In this document: piece after piece, positions 27,486 to 36,242 of the stretch
How the letters are laid out: every line of letters begins with the position of its first letter
Numbering within the stretch: position 1 is the first letter of the stretch
Assembly: GCA_003416985.1 (NCBI GenBank)
Contig: QVIN01000002.1
Location: 434,001 to 498,000 of the forward strand
Direction of reading: 5' to 3'
Source of the DNA: Duganella sp. BJB480
Lineage (GTDB): Bacteria > Pseudomonadota > Gammaproteobacteria > Burkholderiales > Burkholderiaceae_D
DNA: 64,000 bases
Position numbers and translations under genes: made by a program
Notes under the pieces: model-generated
The model's database searches: none
Seen by the model: only the letters and a program-made list of their open reading frames with translations
Told to the model about the DNA's origin: nothing

Positions 27486-29552
27486 TTACCTGGCCAGCAG
27501 CTCGACGCCCAGCGGCTCCAGCCGCAGCGTGCCGGTCCACTGTTTGCCGCCCAGCACGCCCGTCATGGCGCCGTCGATCGCCACCTCCTTGGCCTCGCCG
27601 GTGGTGTTGACGTACAGCGTGCGGCCCTCGACCGTGCGGGCGTAGACGCCGTCCGGCGTCTTCGGCCCCGGCGCGATGCCCAGGCTAGCGTACAGCTGGC
27701 GGTACAGCGGCCGCATGATCTGCGGCTGGGCCGCCGTGGCGACGTAGATCGCCCTGCCCTTGCCGTAGTTGTTGACCGTGATCGAGGGTGGCGTGCCGTC
27801 GACGTTGCTGAAGCGCGCCAGCACCTGCGCGGTGGACGGTTCCAGCACCTCATAGTGGCCGATGCTGCCCTTGACTTCCTCGTCGCCGATCTTGGTCAGC
27901 AGCGTGCCGCCGTTGTAGAACTCGTTGGTGCGCAGGCCGAACACGTCGGTCAGGCGGCCCGGCAGCGGCGTGTTGAACCACTGGTTGTGCTCGTTGACCT
28001 TGTCCGACAGCGCGGTCATGATCACCGTGCCGCCGTCGCCGACGAACTTGCGGATGGCGTCGGCGCTGGCCTGGTCCATCAGGTACAGGCCCGGCACCAC
28101 CAGCAGGCTGTAGCGGCTCAGGTCCTCGTGCGCGATGTTGATGACGGCCACGTCGATGTTGTCCTTGAACAGCGGCTCGAAGGCGTTGTGCGCCTGCGTC
28201 AGGTACGGCGTGGTGATGTAGGGCCGCACGGTGTTGGTGTTGTCCGGTCCCGCCGGGTTGGTGGCCTGCATATTGTCGAACGAGTAGGCGAAGGCCACCT
28301 TCGGCTGCGTCATGCGCGGAAAGCCGAGCTTTTGCAGCTTGTCGAAGTCGGCCGCGATGGTGGCGAACTCGCCCAGCTTCCACGACGGCCGGTCGTCGTG
28401 GTCCAGCAGGCCGAACAGCGCCTGCTCCTCGCCGCCCAGGTGGCTGTTGTAGGTCCACGCCAGCACCGTCTGCGCGCCCAGCAGCAGGCCGAAGTGCGCC
28501 CACATGCGCGAGCGCCCCTTGGTGCCGTAGTAGCCCGGGCCGCCGGCGGTGAATTCGTTGAACCAGATCGGCGTCGACATGGCGCCCTTCATCATCAGCG
28601 CCTCGAAGCCGGAGCCGACCGGCGAGCCGGGGTAGAAGCCCATCGCGCCGTAGTGGGCGTAGTCGCGGTAGCTCGACAGGTAGTCGAAGCCCTTGCGGCC
28701 GGCACTGTCCCACAGGTTGGAGATGGCCGGCTTGTCGGGCGTGTTGCGGCGGCGGATCGCCTCCAGGTCTTTCAAGGTGCCGATGGTGACGTCGGACCAG
28801 TAGCGGCGCAGGTCGATCTGGCGCTCGTAGGCGCCGGGGCCTTCCGCGTACGGCAGGCGCACCTCGTCCCAGTCGCCGATGTGGCGCGACCAGCGCTGCG
28901 TGGCCCAGGCCTGGTTGAGCGCGGCGAGGCTGCCGTACTTCTTCTTCAGCCAGACGATGAAGCGCTTGCGGTCGGCCTCGGAGTACGACATGAAGCCGTT
29001 GCCGATCTCGTTGTCGAAGCCGATCGCCAGCAGCGCCGGATGGTGGGCGTAGCGCTTGGTGAGCTTGTCGGCGAAGCGCGCCACCAGGCGCTTGTAGTCC
29101 GGGTCGCTGATGTTGTCCATGTAGCGCTCGGCCGCGTCGAGGCGGTTGCCCTGCTGCGTGACCAGGTCGACGCCGGGGTACTTGTGGTGCAGCCACAGCG
29201 GCGCCGGCAGGCCGGCGATGTCGACGATGACGCGGATGCCGGCGGCGTGCATCTGGTCCATGATCCAGTCGAAGGTGGCGAATTCGAACTTGCCGTCGGC
29301 CGGCTCGAAATAATCCCACGACAGGTCGCCCATGCGTACCACCTTGAAGCCGGACTCGCGCATCAGGGCGATGTCGCGCTGGATCTGCTCGCGGCTGCGG
29401 TCGACCGGCTGGTAGCAGGTGCCGACGAACAGCTGGCCGGCGCCCGGCCAGTCGGGATGGCCGGGCGCCCCCTGGGCCGCGGCGTGGCCGGGGCCGAGCG
29501 CGGCCAGCGCCAGCGTGCAGGCGGCGGCGATTTTCAGCACGCGACGCGTCAC
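27486..29552 (-). CDS. GH42-type glycosidase, second copy
   Basis: The start is GTG at 29552: a GGAGG ribosome site lies 7 bases upstream and the upstream gene stops only 2 nt before it. The product has 688 residues with a signal ending around HAAAQG. The GH42 barrel has FDNEIGNGF (acid/base Glu) and WFNEFTAGGPG (nucleophile Glu), followed by a glutamine-amidotransferase-like domain and a small beta domain. The much longer open frame to 30668 only reads the neighbouring gene out of frame. Two different GH42 enzymes in one locus suggest different galactosidic (or arabinosidic) linkages. Confidence 0.85.
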   Translation of the reverse strand: MTRRVLKIAAACTLALAALGPGHAAAQGAPGHPDWPGAGQLFVGTCYQPVDRSREQIQRDIALMRESGFKVVRMGDLSWDYFEPADGKFEFATFDWIMDQMHAAGIRVIVDIAGLPAPLWLHHKYPGVDLVTQQGNRLDAAERYMDNISDPDYKRLVARFADKLTKRYAHHPALLAIGFDNEIGNGFMSYSEADRKRFIVWLKKKYGSLAALNQAWATQRWSRHIGDWDEVRLPYAEGPGAYERQIDLRRYWSDVTIGTLKDLEAIRRRNTPDKPAISNLWDSAGRKGFDYLSSYRDYAHYGAMGFYPGSPVGSGFEALMMKGAMSTPIWFNEFTAGGPGYYGTKGRSRMWAHFGLLLGAQTVLAWTYNSHLGGEEQALFGLLDHDDRPSWKLGEFATIAADFDKLQKLGFPRMTQPKVAFAYSFDNMQATNPAGPDNTNTVRPYITTPYLTQAHNAFEPLFKDNIDVAVINIAHEDLSRYSLLVVPGLYLMDQASADAIRKFVGDGGTVIMTALSDKVNEHNQWFNTPLPGRLTDVFGLRTNEFYNGGTLLTKIGDEEVKGSIGHYEVLEPSTAQVLARFSNVDGTPPSITVNNYGKGRAIYVATAAQPQIMRPLYRQLYASLGIAPGPKTPDGVYARTVEGRTLYVNTTGEAKEVAIDGAMTGVLGGKQWTGTLRLEPLGVELLAR

Positions 29553-29554
29553 GC

Positions 29555-31123
29555 TCAATCCTCCCGCGTCAGCGTGACCAGGGCGACGTCGTTGCTGCGC
29601 ATCGGCACGTTGACGTCGACGGCGCCGCTCTTGCCGACCTTGATCACACGGTCGGTCTCGGGCAGGTCGCGGGTGAGCGCGTGCAGCTGGTCGACCTGGG
29701 CGGTGGTCAGCGTCTTCGGCGCGCCCATCTCGATGTAGGCCGAGTAGGCGTCGTTGGCTCGGAAGCCGGTGCGGTGCAACTGCAGGCGGTACTTGCCGGG
29801 CTTGACGTGACTGAAATGCACAGCCAGCGGCGCCGACGGCGACGACGGCACCACGCGGCTGTAGAACGGCCGGTTGCTGACCTTCTGCTCCGGCTGCTGG
29901 AAGTCCCACACCACGGCAGTCACCTTGCGGCCGTCGGAGGACGCCATCACCTGCGCGTCGGCCACCGGGATCTCGTTGCCGCTCAACGCATGCAGGTACT
30001 TGTAGGCGAAATACGCGGGCTTGCGGATGCCCTGCGGATTCAACAGGCCGAAGCCGCCCTCGAACGGCTTGGTCGGTGGACCCGGCTCTTCGAACAGGTC
30101 GGTGTAGGTCCAGTAGCTCATGCCCTGCACCAGGCCCTTGCTGGCCTTGAGCTTGCTGAGGATGTAGGTCGAGCTGATGTAGGAATCGTGCACCAGGTCG
30201 CGCGGCGTGTAGCTGGTGCTCCACTCGGTGAAGTACAGCGGCAGGTTCGGGAACTTGGACGCCGAGATCTGCTCGCGCACGCGCCGCACGTCGCCGACGA
30301 TGGCGTCCGGCGACGGCGACAGCTTGGTGTCGCCCTCGCCTTTCTCGTCGAGGAAGCCGCCGTCCACGCCGTAGGTGTGGGTGGTGACGAAATCGACGGC
30401 GGCGCCGCTCTTGGCCACGTGCTCGAGGAACTCCGGCACCCACGCGGCGCCGGCGGTGGACGGCCCGCCCACGCGCAGCGCCGGGTCGATGGACTTGATG
30501 GTGTTGGCGGTGTTGACGTACAGGTCGAAATACGCCTTCTGGTCGGCGCGTTCCCAGAAACCGTCCAGGTTGGGCTCGTTCCACACCTCGAAGAACCAGC
30601 TGCGCACCTCCTCCTGGCCGTAGCGCTGCTCGATGTGGCGCACGAAGGCCGCGATCAGGTCCTTCCATTTGTCCGGATCGGGATGCGAGGTGTTGCCCTG
30701 CCAGTAGAAGATCTTGTTCTGCGAGGTCGCCATGGCCTGCGGCGTGAAGCCCAGCTCGACGAAGGGCTTGATGTGGCGGGCCAGCATCTTGTCGTACAGC
30801 TGGTCGAGCTTGGTCCAGTCGTAGATCGTCTTGCCGTCCTCGATCCGCACCGTGCCCAGCACGTCGTGGAAGATAGCGTGGAAGCGCAGGTAGCGGAAGC
30901 CCAGCTCATCGACCGTGGTCTTCAGCTGCGCCATGCTGTCGTCGCGCTGCAGCGTGCCGGGATAGTCGGAGCCGACCGACAGGTCGTAGAAGCGGTCGAG
31001 CGGCTGGAGCGCCTGCGCGACGTCCACGACGATGCGGCGCGGCGCGGGCTGGCCGGCGTTGGCCGACAGTGGAAGGCAGATCGAGGCGATGGCTGCCAGG
31101 CAAATGGGGCGGAAGTGCTGCAT
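29555..31123 (-). CDS. Secreted GH39 glycosidase (beta-xylosidase-like)
   Basis: A 522-residue protein with a signal peptide ending at ANAG (about residue 23). The GH39 barrel shows FFEVWNEPNLDGFW with the acid/base Glu and LYFTEWSTSY with the nucleophile Glu, followed by the C-terminal beta-sandwich of the family. GH39 includes beta-xylosidases and alpha-L-iduronidases; the bacterial plant-wall context favours xylosidase. It is the first gene of the five-gene operon and is divergent from the GH29 gene at 31341. The 217-nt divergent region holds two shared operator copies. Confidence 0.82.
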   Translation of the reverse strand: MQHFRPICLAAIASICLPLSANAGQPAPRRIVVDVAQALQPLDRFYDLSVGSDYPGTLQRDDSMAQLKTTVDELGFRYLRFHAIFHDVLGTVRIEDGKTIYDWTKLDQLYDKMLARHIKPFVELGFTPQAMATSQNKIFYWQGNTSHPDPDKWKDLIAAFVRHIEQRYGQEEVRSWFFEVWNEPNLDGFWERADQKAYFDLYVNTANTIKSIDPALRVGGPSTAGAAWVPEFLEHVAKSGAAVDFVTTHTYGVDGGFLDEKGEGDTKLSPSPDAIVGDVRRVREQISASKFPNLPLYFTEWSTSYTPRDLVHDSYISSTYILSKLKASKGLVQGMSYWTYTDLFEEPGPPTKPFEGGFGLLNPQGIRKPAYFAYKYLHALSGNEIPVADAQVMASSDGRKVTAVVWDFQQPEQKVSNRPFYSRVVPSSPSAPLAVHFSHVKPGKYRLQLHRTGFRANDAYSAYIEMGAPKTLTTAQVDQLHALTRDLPETDRVIKVGKSGAVDVNVPMRSNDVALVTLTRED

Positions 31124-31219
31124 TGAGACGGTCTCCTAGTCTGATGTTGCCGGGATGCTAGCACCTGCGCCGCGCATCCGAAACATCGGACGTAACCGTT
31201 AGTACATTTCGTTATGCCG

Positions 31220-31246
31220 GTTGGTGATTTGCGTAATTCCAGCCGG
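31220..31246 (+). promoter_or_regulatory. Candidate PUL operator, copy C
   Basis: The sequence GTTGGTGATTT, GCGT, AATTCCAGCCGG is the first of two direct copies in the GH39/GH29 divergent promoter. It is 50 nt (about five helical turns) upstream of copy B, which would place a bound dimer pair on one DNA face. Confidence 0.5.
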
Positions 31247-31269
31247 CTTGCGGCAATTTTGTTGACGGC

Positions 31270-31293
31270 GTTGGTGATTTTTGCAATTGCGGC
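31270..31293 (+). promoter_or_regulatory. Candidate PUL operator, copy B, upstream of GH29
   Basis: The sequence GTTGGTGATTTT, TGC, AATTGCGGC is the best copy of the element. It matches copy A at 20-43 at 21 of 24 positions and lies 48 nt upstream of the ATG at 31341. Confidence 0.55.
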
Positions 31294-31340
31294 GTCCTGA
31301 CGGCACGGCCAGAATGGGATACTCACCGGAGCTTTCTTGA

Positions 31341-32711
31341 ATGGACATTATGAAACGTAAATACCTGCGGTTGCTGGCCGCCCTCGCCTGCTGCGTGGCG
31401 GCCCACCCGCCGCAACCGGCATACGCCCAGGCCGGGCTCACCGACGAGCAACGCTCGGCCGCCAAGTCGCTGGCCGATTCCGGCACGCTGGCGCCGGAGC
31501 TGCGCCTGTCCGCGCAGGACATGGCCTGGTGGCGCGATGCCAAGCTCGGCATCTTCATCCACTGGGGGCTGTACGCGCTGCCCGGCAAGGGCGAATGGCA
31601 TATGTACAACGACAAGGTGCCGGCTGCCGAATACGCGAAGCTGGCGAAGGACTTCCACCCGGCGCACTTCCGGCCGGACGGCTGGGCCGCGCTGGCCAAG
31701 GACGCGGGAGCGCGCTACATGGTGATGACGGCGCGCCATCACGACGGCTTCGCGATGTTCGACAGCCCGTCCAGCTACGGCGCGTACGACTCCATGCACG
31801 CGGCGGCGCATACCGACTTCATCGCCGGCTATACGCGCGCGGCGCGGGCGCAGGGACTCAAGGTCGGCATCTATTATTCGCCGATGGACTGGCGCTTCCC
31901 CGGCTATTTCGCGCCGCGCGAGCTGGCCGACAACGCCGCGCTGATGAAGCGGCAGGGGTATGGCCAGGTGCGCGAGCTGATGGCCAACTACGGGCAGATC
32001 GACGTGCTGTGGTACGACGGCGGCTGGCTGGCGCACCAGGGCTCGGACGCGGACGCCGCCTGGTTCTGGCAGCCGGAGGTCCTCAACAAGATGGTGCGCG
32101 GCCTTCAGCCGAAGGTTGTGATCAATCCACGTTCGGGCTGGCAGGGGGACTTTGACACCGAGGAAGGCGACGCGCCGATCACTGGTCCGGTGCGCGCCAA
32201 GCCGTGGGAGAAGACGTTCTCGCTGTCGCTGCGGGCCTGGGGCTACACGCCGGGCGGCGGCGCAATGGCGCCGGAACGCGCGATCCGGCTGGTGGTGGAC
32301 GCGGCCACCCGCAACGGCAATGTGCTCGCCAACATCAGCCCCGACCCGGACGGCGATATCCCCGTCGACCAGGTGGCGACCCTACGGGCGCTGGGCGCGT
32401 GGATGGGCCGCAACGGCGCCAGCCTGCAGGACACGCGCCCCGGACCGTATCAGCCGGTGGATGGCGTGTACGGTTCGACCGTCAAGGGCCGCGACGTCTT
32501 CCTGCACGTGCTGGCGTGGCCGCGGCAGCGTCTGGACCTACCGCCGCTGGCGCAGCGCATCGTCTCGGCCAGCCGCATGGACGGCCGCAAGGTGCTGTTC
32601 GAGCAGACCGCCGCCGGCGTGTCGGTCGAAGTGCCGGCGGACCAGCGGGATCCGGTCGACACCGTGATCAAGCTGGAGATGGCGGCCGCCGTGCCGTCGC
32701 TGGCGCCGTAA
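31341..32711 (+). CDS. Secreted GH29 alpha-L-fucosidase, compact form
   Basis: A 456-residue enzyme starting at the ATG 9 bases after GGAG; an internal ATG three codons on is also possible. It has a signal peptide ending near AYAQAG. The barrel carries KLGIFIHWGLYALP, MTARHHDGFAMF and QIDVLWYDGGW (nucleophile Asp), with a short C-terminal beta domain and no binding modules. It should release L-fucose in the periplasm for the FucP pathway downstream. It differs in architecture from the other two GH29 proteins in this window. The 50 nt after its stop contain no gene. Confidence 0.88.
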   Translation: MDIMKRKYLRLLAALACCVAAHPPQPAYAQAGLTDEQRSAAKSLADSGTLAPELRLSAQDMAWWRDAKLGIFIHWGLYALPGKGEWHMYNDKVPAAEYAKLAKDFHPAHFRPDGWAALAKDAGARYMVMTARHHDGFAMFDSPSSYGAYDSMHAAAHTDFIAGYTRAARAQGLKVGIYYSPMDWRFPGYFAPRELADNAALMKRQGYGQVRELMANYGQIDVLWYDGGWLAHQGSDADAAWFWQPEVLNKMVRGLQPKVVINPRSGWQGDFDTEEGDAPITGPVRAKPWEKTFSLSLRAWGYTPGGGAMAPERAIRLVVDAATRNGNVLANISPDPDGDIPVDQVATLRALGAWMGRNGASLQDTRPGPYQPVDGVYGSTVKGRDVFLHVLAWPRQRLDLPPLAQRIVSASRMDGRKVLFEQTAAGVSVEVPADQRDPVDTVIKLEMAAAVPSLAP

Positions 32712-32761
32712 CGGCACCGCCGCATCGGCTGCGCACGGCCCGCCGCCGGCGGCCGCGTTGA

Positions 32762-33091
32762 TCAGTCGACGTGGAACACCGGCTCCATCATCGCCCAATG
32801 CTCGCCATCCGCGCGGCTCACCAGCGGGCGCTGGCACGGGCCGCAGAAGGTCCACCAGCGCTGGGTCTCCGGGTCCTCCGCCACGGCGCGCATGTCGGCG
32901 TCGAAGTCGCTGCCGTGGTATTCCCAGTAGCCGAACAGCAGATTCTCCGGCTCGCGCAGGAAGATCGAGTAGTTGCGCACGTTCGCCGCGGCCAGCGTGG
33001 CCAGCACCCGCGGCCACACCGCCGCGTGCAAGGCCTTGTATTCGTCGATCTTCTCGGGGACGATCCCGATCACCATGCCCATGCGTTCCAT
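32762..33091 (-). CDS. Sugar mutarotase of the L-rhamnose/L-fucose (RhaM-like) family
   Basis: The ATG at 33091 with GGAG 5 bases upstream gives 109 residues; longer frames run into the divergent promoter. The fold is a ferredoxin-like dimer. Tyr18 and His22 (EYKALH) fall at the same numbers as the catalytic pair of E. coli RhaM, and WWTFCGPC resembles the family's C-terminal Trp motif. It interconverts alpha and beta anomers so the next dehydrogenase receives the right one. Beside FucP and fucosidases the substrate is most likely L-fucose. It is divergent from the GntR gene at 33156. Confidence 0.82.
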   Translation of the reverse strand: MERMGMVIGIVPEKIDEYKALHAAVWPRVLATLAAANVRNYSIFLREPENLLFGYWEYHGSDFDADMRAVAEDPETQRWWTFCGPCQRPLVSRADGEHWAMMEPVFHVD

Positions 33092-33121
33092 CGTTTCTCC
33101 TTCATTTGATTGGATAAAAAG

Positions 33122-33139
33122 GTAAAATGCCACTTTTAC
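33122..33139. promoter_or_regulatory. Perfect inverted repeat GTAAAA-N6-TTTTAC, candidate GntR operator
   Basis: Perfect 6-bp half-sites separated by TGCCAC, located between the divergent mutarotase (30 nt away) and GntR (16 nt away) starts. This position suits autoregulation by the double-helix GntR protein. No second copy was seen in the window. Confidence 0.5.
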
Positions 33140-33155
33140 TCTGTTCGCCGCCACC

Positions 33156-34070
33156 ATGGCCAAGCTTCCCATCACCACCCGGCGCAGCATCAACCTGCTG
33201 CTCGATCACGCCGCCCAGAACCTGAAGGTGGGCGACGCCCTGCCGACCGAAATGCGGATGACCGAGATCGTCGAGAGCAGCCGCACGGCGGTGCGCAGCG
33301 CGCTGGCCCACCTGGTCGAGCATGGCCTGATCGCCGGCATGAAGCAACGCTACCTGCTGCGCAAGCCCAAGCCCAGCGACTACTTCAACGTGGCCGAACT
33401 GCACAGCGCCACCGAACAGCTGCAGCAGGTGCTGATGGAGCGCATCTACGAGCGCGACCTGCCGCCCGGCGCGGAATTCACCGAGGTCGAGCTGTCGCGC
33501 GCGGCCGGCGTGAGCACCATCGCCGTGCGCGAGTTCCTGATCGGCTTCTCGCGCAACGGCTTGATCGAAAAAACCCCGCGCGGCAGCTGGCGCCTGTGCG
33601 CCTTCGACACCAAGTTCGCCGAGGAGCTGGGCGAGGTGCGCGAGATGTTCGAGTTGAAGGCGATCGAACGCATCGCCGCCCTGCCGCCGTCCGACCCGGC
33701 CTTCGCCCGCCTGCGCGAGCTGCTGGCGCGCCACGAGGCGCTGGGCAAGGAATCGGCCGAGAGCCACGTCGAATTCCCCGCGCTCGACCGCGAGTTCCAC
33801 ACCTTCCTGATCGGCCTCCTGGACAACCGCTTCGCGGAGAACCTGAACGAGGCGGTGTCGATGGTGTACCACTACCACTACCAGTGGGACAAGCGCGACG
33901 AGCTGCCGCGCAACCAGCACGCGGTGCAGGAGCACCTGGCCATCCTGCGCCCGCTGGTGCGGGGCGACGTCCCGGCCGCGATGGCGGCGATGCGCGAACA
34001 CCTGCATTCGTCGCGCTCCACCATGCTCAACGCGCTGCACCGGCGCGAGAACAGCGCCCACCCGCATTGA
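33156..34070 (+). CDS. GntR/FCD regulator with two winged-helix domains
   Basis: This 304-residue regulator has two consecutive winged helix-turn-helix segments. One is at about residues 5-65 (LPTEMRMTEIVESSRTAVRS) and one at about 80-150 (LPPGAEFTEVELSRAAGVST). A C-terminal FCD ligand-binding domain follows, with the metal-coordinating His/Asp pattern (LDREFH, HLAILRPL). Single-helix GntR proteins are the norm, so the doubled reader is notable. The ATG lacks a recognisable ribosome site, the preceding sequence being CGCCGCCACC. It is convergent with the SDR gene. A role in controlling fucose use is inferred from position. Confidence 0.85.
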   Translation: MAKLPITTRRSINLLLDHAAQNLKVGDALPTEMRMTEIVESSRTAVRSALAHLVEHGLIAGMKQRYLLRKPKPSDYFNVAELHSATEQLQQVLMERIYERDLPPGAEFTEVELSRAAGVSTIAVREFLIGFSRNGLIEKTPRGSWRLCAFDTKFAEELGEVREMFELKAIERIAALPPSDPAFARLRELLARHEALGKESAESHVEFPALDREFHTFLIGLLDNRFAENLNEAVSMVYHYHYQWDKRDELPRNQHAVQEHLAILRPLVRGDVPAAMAAMREHLHSSRSTMLNALHRRENSAHPH

Positions 34071-34082
34071 GGCCGCGCCGGA

Positions 34083-34847
34083 TCAGGCGTTGAGCGTGAT
34101 GAAGCCGCCGTCGATCGGATAATCGCTGCCGGTGATGAAGGACGCCGCGTCGCTGCACAGGTACAGCGCCAGCGCCGCCACTTCATCCGGCCGCGCCATG
34201 CGGCCGATCGGCTGCGTCTTCGACAGGCGCTCGAACATCTCCGCCTCCTGGCCCGGGTAGTTCTTGGCCAGGAAGCCGTCGACGAACGGCGTGTGGACGC
34301 GGCCCGGCGAGATCGAGTTGCAGCGGATGCCGTCCGCCAGGTAGTCCTTGGCCACCGACAGCGTCATCGCCATCACCGCGCCCTTGGCCGTGGAGTAGGC
34401 GAAGCGCTCCGGCACCGCCACCCACGCCGCCACCGACGCCATGTTGAGTATCACGCCGCCGCCGTTCTTGCGCAACTGCGGGATGGCCGCGTGCAGGCAG
34501 TTGTAGACGCCCTTGACGTTGACATTGATGACGCGGTCGAAATCCTCCTCGCCGGTGGTATCTGCCTTGCCCACGTGGGCGATGCCGGCGTTGTTGATCA
34601 GGATGTCGATCGCGCCGATCTCCTCGAACAGCGCCCTTACCTGCGCCTGGCGCGTGACGTCGCAGCCATGCGCCGTGGCCTGGCCGCCCTCCTCGCGGAT
34701 GGCGCGCGCCACGCCGGCGCCGGCGGCCTCGCTGACGTCGAGGATGTGCACCACGGCGCCGTTGCGCGCGAACAGCGTGGCGATGGCCGCGCCGATGCCG
34801 CTGCCGCCGCCGGTGACGACGGCCCGTTTACCCGTTAATTCAAACAT
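34083..34847 (-). CDS. SDR dehydrogenase of the L-fucose pathway
   Basis: A 254-residue classical short-chain dehydrogenase. It has TGGGSGIG at 12-19, NNAG near 86-89, and the catalytic Ser138, Tyr151 and Lys155 (YSTAK). It begins inside the end of fucP with a 13-nt overlap. In the oxidative L-fucose pathway known from Xanthomonas, an SDR of this type oxidises 2-keto-3-deoxy-L-fuconate to the 2,4-diketo acid. Because a FAH-family hydrolase lies two genes upstream and the AKR can serve as the sugar dehydrogenase, that step is the best assignment. L-fucose dehydrogenase itself is the alternative. Confidence 0.78.
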   Translation of the reverse strand: MFELTGKRAVVTGGGSGIGAAIATLFARNGAVVHILDVSEAAGAGVARAIREEGGQATAHGCDVTRQAQVRALFEEIGAIDILINNAGIAHVGKADTTGEEDFDRVINVNVKGVYNCLHAAIPQLRKNGGGVILNMASVAAWVAVPERFAYSTAKGAVMAMTLSVAKDYLADGIRCNSISPGRVHTPFVDGFLAKNYPGQEAEMFERLSKTQPIGRMARPDEVAALALYLCSDAASFITGSDYPIDGGFITLNA

Positions 34848-36142
34848 GTTTCGATACTCCCAGTCGAGGTGATGACGGCCGGCTGCCGCGCCTCCCGCAG
34901 CGCCGCCCGCGCGAACCACGCGATCACGAGGAAGCACAGCAAGGGCGCGGCATAGCCGAATTGAAGGTTGCGTGTGATGTCGCTGATCGCGCCGAACATC
35001 AGCGGCAGCACCGCGCCGCCGACGATGGACATGATGATCAAGCTGCTGCCCATCTCGGTGTCGGCGCCGGCGTTGCCGATGCCGAGCGAGAAAATGGTGG
35101 GGAACATGATGGACATGAAGAAGGCGATACCGATCACCGCCGCCAGGCTGGCCGCTCCGCTGGCGAACATCGCCAGCGCCGACAGCGCCACACTGGCCAG
35201 CGCGTACGCCAGCAGCAGGCGCGCCGGCGCGATGTACTTCATCAGCCAGGTGCCGGCGAAGCGGCCGACCACGAAGGCGGCGCCGCAGCCCCAGCCCAGG
35301 TAGTCCGCCGCCTTGATCTGCGAGATGCCGGCCGCCTTGGACGCGTACAGGATGAAGAAGCTGAACACGCACACTTGCGCACCGACATAGAAGAACTGGG
35401 CGATGACGGCACGCCGGATCGGCGCGCGCCGCAGCGCCCGCAGGATGGCGCCGCTGGCGGGCGCGTTGTGTGCGGCGGCCGTGGTGGCCGGCAGCTTGAG
35501 GAAGTAGAACACCAGCGCGATGGCCATGATCACCAGCGCCACCAGCAGGTACGGACCCTTGACGCTGGCCGCCTCCGCCGCCAGCACCGCCTGGCGCGCG
35601 CCCTCGGACATGGTCTGCAGCTCGGCGTCGCTGGTGCCGCCCACCAGGATGGCGCGGGCGCCGGCGATGGGCGCGAGCGTGGCGGCCAGGCCGTTGAACG
35701 ATTGCGCCAGGTTGAGGCGCCGCGTCGCGTGCTCGGGACGGCCCAGCAGCGTGATGTAGGGATTGGCCGCCGTCTCCAGCACGGTCAGCCCGCAGGCGAT
35801 GATGAACAGCGCGCCGAGGAAGAACACGTAGCGCTGGGTGTCAGCGGCCGGAATGAACAGCAGCGCGCCCGTGGCGAACAGCGCCAGGCCGGTCAGCATG
35901 GCGTTCTTGTAGCCGGCCTTGCGGATCAACAGGCCGGCCGGCAGCGCCATCACGAAGTACGCGATGAACACCGCCGAATCCACCAGCGCCGATTGCAGCA
36001 CGGTCAGGCTGAAGGACTTGCGCAGGTGAGGAATCAGAATCGGGTCGAGATTATGGACGAAGCCCCACATGAAGAACAGCGTGGTGATCATCACAAAGGC
36101 AAACCGGTAGGAATGCCCGCTTGCTGGTGCGGTTGGTGTCAT
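34835..36142 (-). CDS. fucP: FucP-type L-fucose/proton symporter
   Basis: The ATG at 36142 gives 435 residues with about 12 transmembrane segments and the FucP signatures FFMWGF and LETAANPYITLLG. The glutamate of ETAANP corresponds to the functionally important Glu135 of E. coli FucP. The region equivalent to Asp46 reads NLDPILIPH instead of NLNDILLPQ, so the aspartate is shifted by one position, as in a divergent FucP subfamily. It imports L-fucose or a related 6-carbon sugar across the inner membrane. A 9-bp-stem hairpin lies between it and the FAH gene upstream. Confidence 0.82.
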   Translation of the reverse strand: MTPTAPASGHSYRFAFVMITTLFFMWGFVHNLDPILIPHLRKSFSLTVLQSALVDSAVFIAYFVMALPAGLLIRKAGYKNAMLTGLALFATGALLFIPAADTQRYVFFLGALFIIACGLTVLETAANPYITLLGRPEHATRRLNLAQSFNGLAATLAPIAGARAILVGGTSDAELQTMSEGARQAVLAAEAASVKGPYLLVALVIMAIALVFYFLKLPATTAAAHNAPASGAILRALRRAPIRRAVIAQFFYVGAQVCVFSFFILYASKAAGISQIKAADYLGWGCGAAFVVGRFAGTWLMKYIAPARLLLAYALASVALSALAMFASGAASLAAVIGIAFFMSIMFPTIFSLGIGNAGADTEMGSSLIIMSIVGGAVLPLMFGAISDITRNLQFGYAAPLLCFLVIAWFARAALREARQPAVITSTGSIETCLN

Positions 36143-36195
36143 GGAGTCTCCGTATGCGGCGCTTGTGCGCCTTTGTGTTCTACTATCCACTTCAG

Positions 36196-36220
36196 CCGCC
36201 GCGCTGTCTGGGCGCGGCGG
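36196..36220. other. 9-bp hairpin between the FAH hydrolase and fucP genes
   Basis: The stem 36196-36204 pairs with 36212-36220 around a 7-nt loop in the 100-nt gap inside the operon. It has no T-run. It could be a processing site or partial attenuator that sets the ratio of transporter to enzymes. Confidence 0.4.
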
Positions 36221-36242
36221 TGTTACCACAACTTGGCTGGGC

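Noticed and set aside
29553..30668. Upstream extension of the second GH42 frame to 1060 codons
   Set aside because: It reads the GH39 gene in the wrong frame; a GGAGG-GTG start at 29552 and the signal peptide define the real start.
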